NCBI GenBank assembly: GCA_015711795.1
Contig: JACVJC010000019.1
Span: 1-45,541 of the forward strand
Direction of reading: 5' to 3'
Origin: Candidatus Geothermocultor quzhuomuensis
GTDB lineage: Bacteria; Actinomycetota; Aquicultoria; Geothermocultorales; Geothermocultoraceae
DNA: 45,541 nucleotides
The translations under genes were made by a program, and so were the position numbers. Position 1 is the first letter of the stretch. Each line of letters opens with the position of its first letter. The notes under the pieces were generated by a model. The model had not been told where the DNA came from. It saw only the letters and a list, made by a program, of their open reading frames with translations, and searched no databases. Positions 12,001 to 18,177 of this stretch are shown in pieces.

Positions 12001-12635
12001 AAACAACGGTAAATGTGGTTGAAAGAGTTTATGGTTCTAACCGTTATGAAACAGCAGCTGCTATTGCGAGGAAACTCAAGAGCAAACTGGGCTCCGGCTT
12101 ATCAAAATATGCTATTATTGCGACAGGTGAAAACTATCCTGATGCCTTAGCTGTTTCTGGTCTAGCTGGGTATAAGAAGATGGCTATCTTACTGGTTACT
12201 AAAAATTCAATTCCAAGTGCTACCTCAAAAGCTATATCTGACTTAGGCATCACAAGAACCATTATTGTTGGAGGAACTGGTGTTGTTTCAAGTGGTGTTA
12301 AGGCGCAGTTGCCTAATGCGACGAGACTGGCTGGCACCAACAGATACGAGACGGCTAGGGAAATTGCTGAATACGCTATTGACCAGGGAATGAGTTGGAG
12401 TAAAACTCTTATTGCCACTGGTGCTAATTACCCAGATGCTTTAGCTGGTGGTGCCTTAGCAGCTAAGCTAGCTGGGCCAATGCTTTTAGTTCATCCAACT
12501 GACTTAGATAAGTCACCAGCGACTAAGAGCATTTTGGTAGCAAAGAGAGCAAGTATTAATTACATTTACCTCTTAGGTGGAACAGGAGCTGTTTCAACTG
12601 TTGTTCAAGAAGAGATAGATGAGGCAGTGAGCTAA
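60..12635 (+). CDS. Giant multidomain cell-surface protein with three C-terminal CWB2 repeats (5' incomplete)
   Basis: At least 4191 residues, probably exported and wall-bound, acting as adhesin, S-layer-like or scaffold protein; no enzyme domain was recognised. Order (approximate residues): remnant of a TolB/WD40-like propeller blade (1-45); a beta domain seen in S-layer-type proteins (50-180); seven ~163-residue repeats (185-1320); four Ig-like plus carboxypeptidase-regulatory-like units (1322-2065); an FG-GAP/VCBS-type propeller with calcium-type loops such as DVDGDGN (2070-2510); Ig-like domains (2515-2980); six ~100-residue beta repeats (2985-3585); FN3 (3590-3690); a ZU5-like domain (3700-3860); a Gly/Ala linker; three CWB2 repeats (3886-4191) with NRYETA and FPDALA/YPDALA motifs. 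There is no signal peptide, and ATG 60 has no ribosome site and falls mid-blade. An in-frame TAA at 12-14 precedes it, so the true start lies outside the window or the edge carries a frameshift or assembly error. Confidence 0.85.
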   Translation: MYDLSTQTETAICTQTSDQVYPSIYQDKIVWYDRRNGDWDIYMAVLPVPPPSPPTVVLGNYNAGEVSSYTINATLTAGIYGTQGDYITITFPGETSLPVSFNVADVTINGTNPSSVDKFNWDVQLNLAPNQSFSTGTPITIVFDAVAGITNPLTPGFYQLWFSTSKEPTLQSAPYEITGGPPPSAWIDIDIWNDHIDVCNAPPNMPVTVEVKDSTGTVKGSTVKVADPSGWAEVHCYELNNIDIISGDIVRATFWDGSFVEMTVANIDASCNMATNVVSGIGSANSPINLWARGVNGEYQTSVTSTAGGAFSYDFTPQLDIVYNYEYGASYTDVDGNQTHVTKWTPGLVVDVNNDYVDGKGATPNTTVTVEVRNASNVLKASKSVKAYRNGDFKVDRSTLGEINIIPGDKVKATFYDSSYVQITVANITASCDMATNIVSGSAPANSMVHINVDGVSGHFEGDTTAGAIGFYSFDFTPQVDIRYNYWFDAVYNHSDGNVTHFGDNTPGAETNIFYDDIWGFKAPPNSWITVELKDSFDSLKGTDVVQADQYGSWSSPNWMGRYLTDIVPGDKIIATTTGYEVTMTVANLDANCDVETNIVSGVGPPNTSLEVQAWGMSGAGAGAQVIADTFGNFSYDFSSQRDILYNDWFEVIYNGNDGNKTHYQRQVPGLRTDIFWDNISGQSPVVNSYVNIYLYDQSDTTKAVASVWSNQHGEFRASSWDLSSVDVAPYDKVIAVFADFSGVMMTVPYLTAELDKATNVLSGDAPANSLIYAYVSDPAGFYDGNISVSSSGTYSRNLTGIFDVTIDSNAYLRYQNLEGNIAETNAFSLGFEVSLNPDYVRGQGLYPYQNVSIEVKNASNLLKGSGTVWTDRQGFFSAEPYDLGLMNTDMASGDKVYMTYMDWKTEMTTTVAIATNLTGKINIDTDTVSGSTLPNSKVKIEVYTPGTEITTAVAANSSGNYSYSAPVNIRRDDEVNVSYLNAEGNRVRLEIPNGAVNANLTFNIVKSTNFALPGTTVYAEVRDQFNKFKGGAVISINRWNMLLIEPWQWNTTEPIDLESGDTIYLTSDERNDTIPTNLTAETSWTANTVSGSSVPNSNVELLIKEQDQPSWMGESTTLATGLDGSFFYQSYQDIGAGWEVHAAHYNPDNNVVTVANVYPSTHILITQDEIYGVGYPVGRKVQVDIYDESGSYKGLVLTNTDSGGSYNVHKSDFSPPIDIVSGDNVYVFIEGETPIYIPINLTGSVDLALDYVFGNSTPNTTVTVEVNGYYGSDKQTIITNLEGSYFASFFFDIIPGDWIKVKYVNPEGNFVHLTIPTGLEPPIITFPPEGSTIDTSSTVVEGLARPNAQIQIIHGYYDEYGYYLSDFTTATADSLGNITATIPVYNGWNELHVTQKVASGEVSGPAWTYFWGDISAKVRVSGTVNQGGLPVQDAYVYFWDIYTYQSYETTSNALGFYSLDVPQGKSYSGYAYKGDDWSETTTTGILTSDTTINFAFIPQLPVISYPPSGELITSSPINATGTAFPGAQVKIRHAWWNSYGYYQEEITTTTADESGNWSKSINVYDGENDLYVSQQVSGQWSYEEFSYFFGDIPENKVALQGKITKGVTPQPDAYVYFWDNYTYAFYSAISDSNGDYLVQVPSGSSYSGYAYKGYDYSNTTSTAIISTTTTVNFAFKPDMPLISVPLYGQTFTTSSVAVSGTAVNNADIYIELYGYPYSGSYISKSVTTTANGSGNWSYTFSGLKDGSYNLYVSQKDVSGLMSDYAYSYFYVNLAISGTVSLSGKVTTFEETPVSAATVYIWGYPSGSGYFSTYKDTDAGGNYSFDVPQDTNYYLYAYKYDPSAYTYKWTDTTYVAVESTNVSGVNLKFKPNPPVIISPALGETTTPPSGDEITLEGTALANANIYLYSYAYDDFGFWKSNCYTPIADGSGAFTVSNFKVYNDKNDIYIYQEKDGMWSDYGYHYFYGLNVPVSPNYATVTGEVKTQGGIPIQGATVNLDNYLLHFEATTDAQGKYTIKGVPYSNWTYYTAFADKKTEGYMPSEAQQIWISQGTTYTANFILTKPSSEKGILASSWNYRLGKIDYRMVIGASPGIGNVDGKTANLETACGSDEYWPKPETEVVGTPVSGIWRLFRANGNLVWARATENDEARSSVALVDVDGDKKLEIVGGTTSGSSVEVIDQADTTQPTLAKFYTGGFVHSSPAVADLDPSNPGLEIVATSYSGKVYCLGVTTTTVDSNIVVDDLKEAWSQPFNMGGYNTMVSSPAIEDIDGNGKKDVVFGTSDGYVYVLNSDGTLKWKYKTGGGVYASPALFDVDGDGNRDVIIGSSDTKLYAIKSTVGGPSVLWTYKTGGEIYSSPAVADIDLDGIHEIVVGSNDGKVYAFELNGTKKWEYNTGKAIYSSPAIAYRNYDGSGNVTSVGVYVGSENGDLYLLDGADGKLIDRFMTGAVIRTSPAVADTDGDKKLEVLFQDWRSSGDLVWCLEDASSTVPSYANEWPQFRYGPARRGVKPLTQVQAVTPPPLSPIIKGTNPASPSSTGTVNVFGISEAGTLVELFDGTITASLGTTTATVINEFNKTVSLSEGSHTLKAKATDTGTGLSSDLSLGYTVVVDKTAPIITITGVTSGTTYGASGVTPVISICDVSSYDSTTTLNGATFVSGTKITAGGAYTLVVTAKDGAGNTSSKEVTFGIDDTPPITTLSIIPDSPDGTPAGWYATTPTVNMSRSEPGSTYYQWDSTSATGWKTYSTSITGSSGVHTLYYFSKDIYGNKENTKSFVFKVGMDNSPPVVNFTYPPAGLTPLNNKITYTSSVTVTANATDTGLGVAAGTINFTHFYPEKNTTCCIATIGSGITQVGDELIIPLHDLSTQEGLHILKIDLKDMAGNSTQATSKFYYKATPPSITLSTTQTVPGDSLGIDGSNFIPKDVISLYRETAAGASTLIESTTASASGSFSTTVTVPSGLSVGTYNIVARGSYGTSAQASFNVNLKLLFSPPSGTSFSPSDNPKIGVKADSASVATVDASYTAGNGLWLSLGKLTKEGSTPWYYTNWSTGYLAEGTYTVLAEARDKNGSLITTEDVTYTIKPDLSLELSPANLANVFPDSTLMAKGGKDVSTVLYQVQKDGVWTNIGYATKISGTSWWQVKWDTLATVSNSPGTYYLRAIPNNQGGKAAYIYYKLVSDLFLSFTPDSTTLVRSASQSLIVTGGSSVTTVTVSYKKESDPSWTTIGTKSRPTGTTGSYNFTFSWNTLGLLTNTTYTVRAQPNLSINPSDLAYSNYWFKEDLSLILYPADGSTINPNETLSCYAGQDVTAVTFEYYDKGIWTTIGNGAQSGSWFTITFDTSQLASGSYYQVRAYPNGDTSKAVTVTYYYEDTLSLSIYYPHDGFSVTANPTIWMMAGSAVNYIEMFISTDTVTWIPAKWYDIAAGLADANTTRAAQYPLTSDWYYSLSTQEIATGTSFMVKAIPNGSLSHAAVVTYNLVDLSLELYPESSSEATTTLKANPVIKAKGGAGVYQVEFYYQQLLDDGSYSSLTLIPAYVGYTNIVTRTAGSDWFETRIDTSNLEDGTYKIVAIGWDASLTVFNTVEAPYLLDTHPPKKPNIIEVTYSPQKGVEIHWADPQNQAEDRAGYNIYRAESTPTGFQNIAYVVWDGHDSSYFYNDWNIQKTTTYYYYVTAVDTAGNESDGSEIKSITVHTLPDTQYGKGKKKGGPDQDTTASAQGDSYITVSIPKEALHQDVIITLEALTTKTADTPLKFELLQTVGSALLEGVDASKLVGSAYSLLVMDAQTGLVVSEFDSPITITIHYTEEEWQAVKNTLSGTVSLYFTYYHPAKGKWVSVQATQGTDEQGNKTLTVQISHATLFGLTAGAIVAGGFGGGGGAAAPSAGAAISRLSGTNRYETAVLISRKGWSSASTVIIATGKNFPDALAGAPLAKAYNAPILLTEPGFLPSVTKNEINRLKATKAIILGGTGAVSDSVKSAIISKTTVNVVERVYGSNRYETAAAIARKLKSKLGSGLSKYAIIATGENYPDALAVSGLAGYKKMAILLVTKNSIPSATSKAISDLGITRTIIVGGTGVVSSGVKAQLPNATRLAGTNRYETAREIAEYAIDQGMSWSKTLIATGANYPDALAGGALAAKLAGPMLLVHPTDLDKSPATKSILVAKRASINYIYLLGGTGAVSTVVQEEIDEAVS
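614..4015 (+). repeat. Seven tandem ~163-residue protein repeats in the giant surface protein
   Basis: Unit starts are near 614, 1106, 1590, 2073, 2556, 3050 and 3541, a spacing of 483-495 bases. Each unit has two beta-rich halves. The first contains a PN-xx-VTVEV core followed by KGS-like and SGDKV-like segments. The second begins with TN-x-VSG and PNS/ANS and ends with a (D/E)GN turn. The units are diverged in DNA sequence, so this is an old domain duplication rather than a recent satellite. I cannot assign the fold to a named family by eye; an Ig-like or carboxypeptidase-regulatory-like fold is likely. Confidence 0.8.
4024..6250 (+). repeat. Four Ig-like plus carboxypeptidase-regulatory-like protein repeats
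   Basis: Units start near 4024, 4560, 5097 and 5679, a period of about 180-195 residues. Each begins with a YPPSG/FPPEG-type strand and an Ig-like half. A half with the consensus AYVYFWD, a DxxGxY turn, VPQG and GYAYK follows; this resembles carboxypeptidase regulatory-like domains (PF13620 type). The units are unusually rich in tyrosine. The fourth unit has a degenerate second half. Confidence 0.75.
9015..10810 (+). repeat. Six ~100-residue beta-sandwich repeats in the giant surface protein
   Basis: Units start near 9015, 9306, 9591, 9894, 10164 and 10492. The consensus is DLSLELxPxxG, then a central A/T-GG or AG turn with a V-T-x-V-x-Y strand, then a W-T/S-x-IG strand and a closing TYxVRAxPN strand. 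They look like Ig-like spacer domains that hold other parts away from the wall. No characterised family was recognised. Confidence 0.7.
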
Positions 12636-12662
12636 AAATACAGATTGAAGACTGTAGACTGA

Positions 12663-12700
12663 AGAAAAGGTCAGGCTTCTTTGGAAGCGTGACCTTTTCT
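12663..12700 (+). terminator. Rho-independent terminator after the giant surface gene
   Basis: A 17-base arm (12663-12679) pairs with 12684-12700 around a TTTG loop with one mismatch, and a T-rich stretch follows (to about 12715). It starts 28 bases after the stop codon of the giant gene, so the next CWB2 gene is probably transcribed from its own promoter. Confidence 0.8.
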
Positions 12701-12764
12701 GTTGATTTTTCTTCCAAGTTACGGTAATTTTATTTCAGTTCTCTTAAATGAAAAGGAGGTAGAG

Positions 12765-14417
12765 ATGGGAAGAAAGTTTTCTGTGAGGTTGTTACTTCAA
12801 ATTTCTCTCTTTCTTATGGTTTTTCTCTTGATTGGATTATTAACTAAATTACTACCTGTTTTTTCTCAATCAACTACTATAAAAACTCATATTACAACTC
12901 CAACTGCAAATACTACTGTTACTGGCAATACAACTATTACTGCTCTTGCTACTGATACAGCTGGTGAAACTATTACAGCTATGGAGTATTTTATTGATAC
13001 AACAGGAGGGAGTGGAACCACAATGACCTTAACAAATACCCCTTCAGCTTCTGATGAATTCACAACCGGAACAGCTATTTGGGACACTACTAAAGTTGAT
13101 GACGGAACAAGAACCATTTACGTCCATGCTAGAGTAGCTACTAGCACCTGGGGTGATTTTGATTCAACTCCCGTGGTAGTAGATAATCCCCCGCGAGTGA
13201 AATCTCGCACACCAGCTTCCGGCGAGACTAGCGTTTCACTCAGCACAAATGTCACAGTGACCTTCTCAGACGATGTTAAAAATGTTTCTACTAGTACCTT
13301 TTATCTCAAGACTTCTGGGGGGACTACAGTAGCAGCAACCGTCAGTTACGCCAATCGAGTTGCGACCCTTGACCCTTCATCTGATTTAAGCCCTTCAACT
13401 TCTTACACTGCTTATTTAACCAGTTCAATTGAGGATTATACAGGTCATTCCCTTTCTTCAGAAAGTTGGAGTTTTATGACTCGTTCAGCAGCAGCAGCCA
13501 GTCGAATTTATGGTGCCACTCGTTATCAGACGGCCGTTGAAATTTCTAAAAAAGGTTGGTCAAGTGCCTCAACAGTTGTTTTAGCAACTGGTGAAAATTT
13601 CCCTGACGCTTTAGCAGCTGCACCTTTAGCTTATGCTTATGATGGACCGATACTTTTAACCTTGCCCGATTCTTTGCCTTCTGACACTAAGAATGAAATT
13701 ATCCGTTTAGGAGCAACCAAGGTATTTTTAATAGGAGGGACGGGAGCAATATCAGCCACGGTTGAGAGTGCTGTTAAAGCAATTAGTTCGAGCATTTCCG
13801 TTAGTCGAATTGGTGGTTTAGACCGCTATGAGACTGCTTACCTCATTGGTAAAGAACTTAAGTCAAAGAAAGGTTCAGCCATGAGTACTACGGCTGTTAT
13901 TGCTACTGGCTTGAACTTCCCTGATGCTTTAGCTGTTTCATCATTGGCTGCTTATAAGTCAATGCCCATTCTTTTAGTTAAAAAAGATATTATTCCTTGG
14001 TCAACTTCTCAAGGAATATCTGAATTTGGCATAACCAGCACAATTATTATGGGTGGAACAGGAGTTGTTTCTGATGCTGTGGCTGCTAAGCTTCCCTCCT
14101 CAAGTCGCTACTCTGGAGCCAATCGGTTTGAGACAGCCAAAGCTTTGGCAGAGGCAGCTACTTCACTAGGAATGAGCTGGTCAAAAGTTTTAATTGCAAC
14201 GGGGTATAACTTCCCGGATGCTTTAGCAGGTGGTCCCTATGGCGGGAAAACCTCTTCAATTATTTTGCTAGTTTTTCCAACTGATCTTGATTCATCTTTA
14301 GCTACTAAGACTTTTTTAACTAATAACAAAGGTAAGATAAGTGAGATATATATTCTTGGTGGACAAGGAGCTGTTTCCAGCACGGTAGAAACACAGATAA
14401 ATAATGCCCTTAAGTAG
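12765..14417 (+). CDS. Secreted Ig-like/CWB2 cell-wall-binding protein
   Basis: A 550-residue exported protein predicted to attach non-covalently to the wall. The start is ATG 12765 because AAAAGGAGGT (12751-12760) lies just upstream; a start 21 codons earlier would sit inside the preceding terminator. It has a signal peptide (hydrophobic core about residues 9-32), an Ig-like domain (about 37-140), a Big_5-like Ig domain (about 145-240, with TPASGETSVSLSTNVTVTFS) and three CWB2 repeats (PF04122, about 245-550). The CWB2 block resembles that of the giant upstream protein, including shared SSASTV, FPDALA and GGTGAVS-type motifs, so both probably bind the same wall polymer. The Ig domains are spacers or ligand-binding parts of unknown specificity. 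Confidence 0.88.
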   Translation: MGRKFSVRLLLQISLFLMVFLLIGLLTKLLPVFSQSTTIKTHITTPTANTTVTGNTTITALATDTAGETITAMEYFIDTTGGSGTTMTLTNTPSASDEFTTGTAIWDTTKVDDGTRTIYVHARVATSTWGDFDSTPVVVDNPPRVKSRTPASGETSVSLSTNVTVTFSDDVKNVSTSTFYLKTSGGTTVAATVSYANRVATLDPSSDLSPSTSYTAYLTSSIEDYTGHSLSSESWSFMTRSAAAASRIYGATRYQTAVEISKKGWSSASTVVLATGENFPDALAAAPLAYAYDGPILLTLPDSLPSDTKNEIIRLGATKVFLIGGTGAISATVESAVKAISSSISVSRIGGLDRYETAYLIGKELKSKKGSAMSTTAVIATGLNFPDALAVSSLAAYKSMPILLVKKDIIPWSTSQGISEFGITSTIIMGGTGVVSDAVAAKLPSSSRYSGANRFETAKALAEAATSLGMSWSKVLIATGYNFPDALAGGPYGGKTSSIILLVFPTDLDSSLATKTFLTNNKGKISEIYILGGQGAVSSTVETQINNALK

Positions 14418-14529
14418 TAAAGCTGGGAGCATTAAGTAAATTGAAGACAGTAGAACTTTAGTTTTTCAGGTCTGTAAAATACTTTAGTCTAATAGCTTCT
14501 AAGCTTAAGTTCTTGTTCGTTGGTTGTGT

Positions 14530-14535
14530 TATACT
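14530..14535 (+). promoter_or_regulatory. Possible -10 element of a leaderless transcript
   Basis: TATACT ends seven bases before the GTG start of the epimerase-like gene, and no ribosome binding site is visible. Transcription from this element would begin at or next to the GTG, giving a leaderless mRNA, which is common in actinobacteria. The matching -35 is unclear: TTAAGT lies 19 bases upstream. This is only a suggestion. Confidence 0.25.
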
Positions 14536-14541
14536 TGATTT

Positions 14542-15600
14542 GTGTCTTTTTTGAGGATTAATCTGGGAATTACATTTAAGAGAGGCTTCTTTATACTCCC
14601 TTTCTTTTTTTTGTTTTTTTTACTTTCTTCCCTTCCTACTCAAGCCAGCCCTTCTTACTACTATATAAGCCGAAAGAAATTCGTTCTTAATGTAGAGAAA
14701 GGAGCTTTAGCTAATTCTCCTTTTGACGAAAAAGGCATTCCAGTTGTTGAGTACCCCCGAAGGGGTAATCCTAACTCAAAAAGGTATTATAACCCCAGTG
14801 CAGTTGCCCAATATGGATTGGGAGCTTATGAGCTATACTTGGATGGAGATGGTCGTTATTTTCCTATCTTTATCAAGCAGGCAGATTGGTTAGTTAGCAA
14901 CCAGAGAAATGGTTTATGGAGACACAGTAATGCTGTTCAATCCCATTCTTTAAGACCAGGCTGGATTTCAGCGATGACTCAAGGGTTGGGTATATCTCTT
15001 TTAACTCGAGCTTACATTGCAACTAGTGATGAAAAATATTTAAAGGTTGCTAAGATGGCTGTTGCGCCTTTCTGGAAAGATGTAAGGAACGGGGGGGTTG
15101 CTTCTTATGATTATGGAGGGATTTGGTTTGAGGAATACCCTACAAATCCTCCCAGCCATGTTTTAAACGGCTTTATCTTTGCTCTTTTCGGCCTTTACGA
15201 TTACTGCCTTGTTACTCAGGATTTAAAAGCTTATAAGCTTTTAAATCAAGCTGTTATCACCCTCTCCAAGAATCTTCACCGGTATGAGAAAAACGGTAAG
15301 GTTTTGTATCAACTAAAAGGCGAGGTAGTGAAGGATAATTACGATAATCTCATTTTTGAGCAGCTCCACGCTTTAACTCAAATAACTCTTCGGGGAGAAT
15401 TTGGTCAAGCCGCTCTTCAATGGGAAAGAGCAAAGAGCCGCCGACAACTAAGCTTGCCTCACAATTCAATATCACACAAGAGTTTTTTAAAGAAGAGTTC
15501 CACTAAGAAGATTTTCATGGTTGATGAAGATAATAAAATGTCAAAGTGGTGGAAGTCTCTTCAGTTTATGGTAGCAGAGATTTTGGGTGTAACAAGCTGA
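14542..15600 (+). CDS. D-glucuronyl C5-epimerase-like exported protein
   Basis: 352 residues with an N-terminal membrane or signal segment (about 14-33, ending TQA). The body matches the C-terminal catalytic fold of D-glucuronyl C5-epimerases (PF06662), an (alpha/alpha) barrel. It shows GWISAMTQGLGISLLTRAY from residue 140, EEYPTNPPSHVLNGF from about residue 197, and a late DNYDNLIFEQLHAL segment. In animals this family converts D-glucuronate to L-iduronate in heparan sulfate. Bacterial members act on uronic-acid polymers or are uncharacterised. Its place after two CWB2 proteins and before an O-antigen ligase-like gene points to modification of an anionic wall or capsule polysaccharide outside the membrane. 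The GTG start lacks a clear ribosome site; TTG 14551 is an alternative. The last ~60 residues look poorly conserved. Confidence 0.8.
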   Translation: MSFLRINLGITFKRGFFILPFFFLFFLLSSLPTQASPSYYYISRKKFVLNVEKGALANSPFDEKGIPVVEYPRRGNPNSKRYYNPSAVAQYGLGAYELYLDGDGRYFPIFIKQADWLVSNQRNGLWRHSNAVQSHSLRPGWISAMTQGLGISLLTRAYIATSDEKYLKVAKMAVAPFWKDVRNGGVASYDYGGIWFEEYPTNPPSHVLNGFIFALFGLYDYCLVTQDLKAYKLLNQAVITLSKNLHRYEKNGKVLYQLKGEVVKDNYDNLIFEQLHALTQITLRGEFGQAALQWERAKSRRQLSLPHNSISHKSFLKKSSTKKIFMVDEDNKMSKWWKSLQFMVAEILGVTS

Positions 15601-15689
15601 CCAAGCAAGGTAGAGGGTGGGTATCTGTCTGCTAGGCAGTAGTGAGAAGAAAGACTAAGAGATAGCAGGGCTCATTAAATTGGAGGCTA

Positions 15690-15714
15690 GGGTTTAGTCA
15701 AAATTCACTAGACC
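15690..15714. repeat. Intergenic 25-bp repeat, copy 1
   Basis: This segment matches 23648-23672 at 22 of 25 positions, sharing the core AGTCAAAATTCA. Both copies are intergenic and lie near short imperfect palindromes. It looks like a small dispersed element whose genome-wide number is unknown. Confidence 0.5.
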
Positions 15715-15798
15715 TTAGCTACTAAACTAAAATGATATTTATTATATTTTGATTTTTGATTTTGATTGGTTTAATACCAATAGTTACTTTGAGGAGAT

Positions 15799-17748
15799 AT
15801 GGAAATCAAGCAGAGGACTATAATTAACTTTTTTTTGCTTCTTTTCTTATTTTTGGAGCCATTAATTTTTAATCCTTGGGGATATAACATGTTTAATCCT
15901 CCAAAATTAGTCCTTTTTTATCATGTTTTCTTTCTTACTTTCTTTTTCTCTTTATTTTCTTGGGGAAAAGAGGACTTTAAGCTCTTTGGGTCACCGTCTT
16001 TCTTTTTCCTTATTTTATTAACTTTTGTTTTAATTATAGCTACTTTTACCTCTTTACACTTTCCGACCAGCTTCTTTGGGCAGTATTCTCGGTATGAAGG
16101 TTTAACTTCTTGGCTCGGCTATTTCTGGCTAGCTTTTTGTGGGTATTACTTTTTAAGTGATAAAGATAACTTAAATAAATTAATTTGGCTTGTTCCTTTA
16201 AGCCTTTTGCTTGTTTCAATTTATGGGATAGTTCAGCATTTTGGGCTTGACTTTATAAGATGGGCTCAAAGTGTCGATATTACAAGGAGTCGTTCGACTT
16301 TTGGCAACGCTTCTTATTTAGGTGCTTATCTTGCCCTTTTTCTACCAATAATTTTTTCTTTTTTATTTAAAACTCAAAGCAAAGAAACAAAAATTTTGGC
16401 ATTTATTTCTTTTCTAGTCGGTATGGCTTGTCTTTTTTTCACTGATTCTCGGGGGGCTTGGGTTGGTTTAATTGGGGGACTTTTGTTCTTTTCTCTCCTT
16501 TGGAAATTAAAAGATTTTAAAAGGTTTTTTGAGCAGAGAAGGATTTTTCTTTTGATACCTGCTTTATTTATCATTGTAACTTCTCTCTTTGCTTTTTTCT
16601 CCTGGTCATTAAGGAAATATACAGTGAGCGGAAGATTTATTATCTGGAAGGAAAGCCTCAAGATAATAGCTGACCGTCCTATCTCGGGTTGGGGTCTCGA
16701 TTCCTTTCAGATGGTCTTTCCTCGTTACTTAACATCTGACTTTGAAAGGTGGTATGGGCATGGGGTTGTAACTGATAAAGCTCATAATTTCTTGCTAGAT
16801 TTTTCTGCATCAGCTGGCCTCTTTTTTCTCCTCTTTTTTCTTGCCCTGATGCTTTATTTTTTTATCCGAGGATGGATAACTGTGCCGATTGCAAGAGAAA
16901 ATGGTGTCTTGATTAGCGGGATATTGGCCGGGACATTAAGTTATTTATTAACTTTGCTTTTCCATTTTAGCACGATTGAAGTTTCCTCCCTTTTTTGGTT
17001 TATTCTTGGTGTTGGTTTTTACTTGCTCGAGCAAGATGATGAGGCGATAAAAAAACCAGTTCAACTTTTTAATTTTCCTAAAAATTCTCTTTTGTTTGCT
17101 ATTTTTCCTTTAGGTCTTCTCTTAATTTTCCTTTTGTTCCCTCCTTCTCTTTCTTTAGTTGGTGATTATCATTTGCGCCAGGCTTCAATTGCTTTGTCAA
17201 ATGAGGATTTACCAAGGATGGTTTCTCATTTGACTTTCTCTGAAAAAGTTTATCCTTTGGAAAGCGAATACTCTCTAATTAAAGGGAAAATATTGACTGA
17301 GATTGTTGAGCAAACAAAGGAATTGACCTATTTTAACCAAGCAGAACAATCTCTTCAACGGGTGGCTTTGCTCAATCCACACAATGAATATACTTATTTA
17401 TATCTAGGAGACTTATTTTATTCAAAAGGTAAATTAGAACCTAATAGTTTAGATATTGAAAAGGCGGTCAAGTACTATAAACTTCTTTTGTTGATTGATT
17501 CCAATTATTCTTTAGCACGATATAAGTTAAGCTTGGCATATGCTTCGTTGGGAAGATTAGAAGAAGCTCTTGGTGAGCTGATGTTAGCCCTTAGGCTTAA
17601 GCCCAGATCATTAAAGTATCTTATTGAAATTGGAAAAGTGTGTGAAGAAATGGGCAAGAAGGAAGAAGCTATTAGGTACTATCAAAAAGCTTTAAAGCTT
17701 GACCCTCAAAATCCCTTTTTGAAGCAGGCTCTCTTGCGTTTGAGGTAG
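15799..17748 (+). CDS. O-antigen ligase/polymerase-like membrane protein with C-terminal TPRs
   Basis: 649 residues with ten or more hydrophobic segments across residues 8-455, then a soluble C-terminal part. The central region fits the O-antigen ligase/Wzy family (PF04932): a GAWVG motif in a transmembrane segment, then a long extracytoplasmic loop containing RPISGWGLDSFQ and ending in AHNFLLDFSASAG. Such proteins join or polymerise lipid-linked glycans on the outer face of the membrane. The last ~130 residues form TPR repeats (for example EEAIRYYQKALKLDPQN), a known fusion in Gram-positive and candidate-phylum members. GAGGAG precedes the ATG. It probably works with the epimerase-like protein upstream in one surface-polymer pathway, though 198 bases separate them. 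Substrate unknown. Confidence 0.85.
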   Translation: MEIKQRTIINFFLLLFLFLEPLIFNPWGYNMFNPPKLVLFYHVFFLTFFFSLFSWGKEDFKLFGSPSFFFLILLTFVLIIATFTSLHFPTSFFGQYSRYEGLTSWLGYFWLAFCGYYFLSDKDNLNKLIWLVPLSLLLVSIYGIVQHFGLDFIRWAQSVDITRSRSTFGNASYLGAYLALFLPIIFSFLFKTQSKETKILAFISFLVGMACLFFTDSRGAWVGLIGGLLFFSLLWKLKDFKRFFEQRRIFLLIPALFIIVTSLFAFFSWSLRKYTVSGRFIIWKESLKIIADRPISGWGLDSFQMVFPRYLTSDFERWYGHGVVTDKAHNFLLDFSASAGLFFLLFFLALMLYFFIRGWITVPIARENGVLISGILAGTLSYLLTLLFHFSTIEVSSLFWFILGVGFYLLEQDDEAIKKPVQLFNFPKNSLLFAIFPLGLLLIFLLFPPSLSLVGDYHLRQASIALSNEDLPRMVSHLTFSEKVYPLESEYSLIKGKILTEIVEQTKELTYFNQAEQSLQRVALLNPHNEYTYLYLGDLFYSKGKLEPNSLDIEKAVKYYKLLLLIDSNYSLARYKLSLAYASLGRLEEALGELMLALRLKPRSLKYLIEIGKVCEEMGKKEEAIRYYQKALKLDPQNPFLKQALLRLR

Positions 17749-17820
17749 AATAGTCGATAAAGACTTAAGGGCTTGAGGTTTCTAAGAATAAACTAGAAAA
17801 TCAGTGAAGGAGGTTGGGGA

Positions 17821-18177
17821 GTGAAAGGGAATAGCAAATGGTGTTTAATTTATATTACTGCAAGCAATATAGAAGAAGGACGGAAGATTGGACAGCACTT
17901 AACAAAAAAGCGTTTAGCTGCATGTGCTAATATTGTGCCAAAGATTGAATCCTTTTATTGGTGGGAAGGTGAACTTTGCTCTCAAAGCGAAACACTTGTT
18001 TTGGCCAAAACCCGATGTGAACTTGTGAAGAAGCTAATTTCAGAAGTTAAAAAAATTCATTCCTATACTTTACCTTGCATTGTTTCTCTTCAAATTTCAG
18101 GAGGTAATCCCGATTTTTTGAAATGGATTGAAGAAGAGACTGAAATACGAGAGAAATTGGACAGAGGCAAAGGTTGA
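17821..18177 (+). CDS. cutA: CutA-type divalent cation tolerance protein
   Basis: 118 residues, about the usual length for the trimeric CutA1 family. It has the hallmark segments AACANIVPKIESFYWWEG and SETLVLAKT and the late segment HSYTLPCIV. CutA is linked to copper and other divalent-metal tolerance in E. coli, but its exact biochemical role is unsettled. The start is GTG 17821, preceded by AAGGAGG. It is probably cytoplasmic. The neighbours do not suggest a metal operon. Confidence 0.93.
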   Translation: MKGNSKWCLIYITASNIEEGRKIGQHLTKKRLAACANIVPKIESFYWWEGELCSQSETLVLAKTRCELVKKLISEVKKIHSYTLPCIVSLQISGGNPDFLKWIEEETEIREKLDRGKG

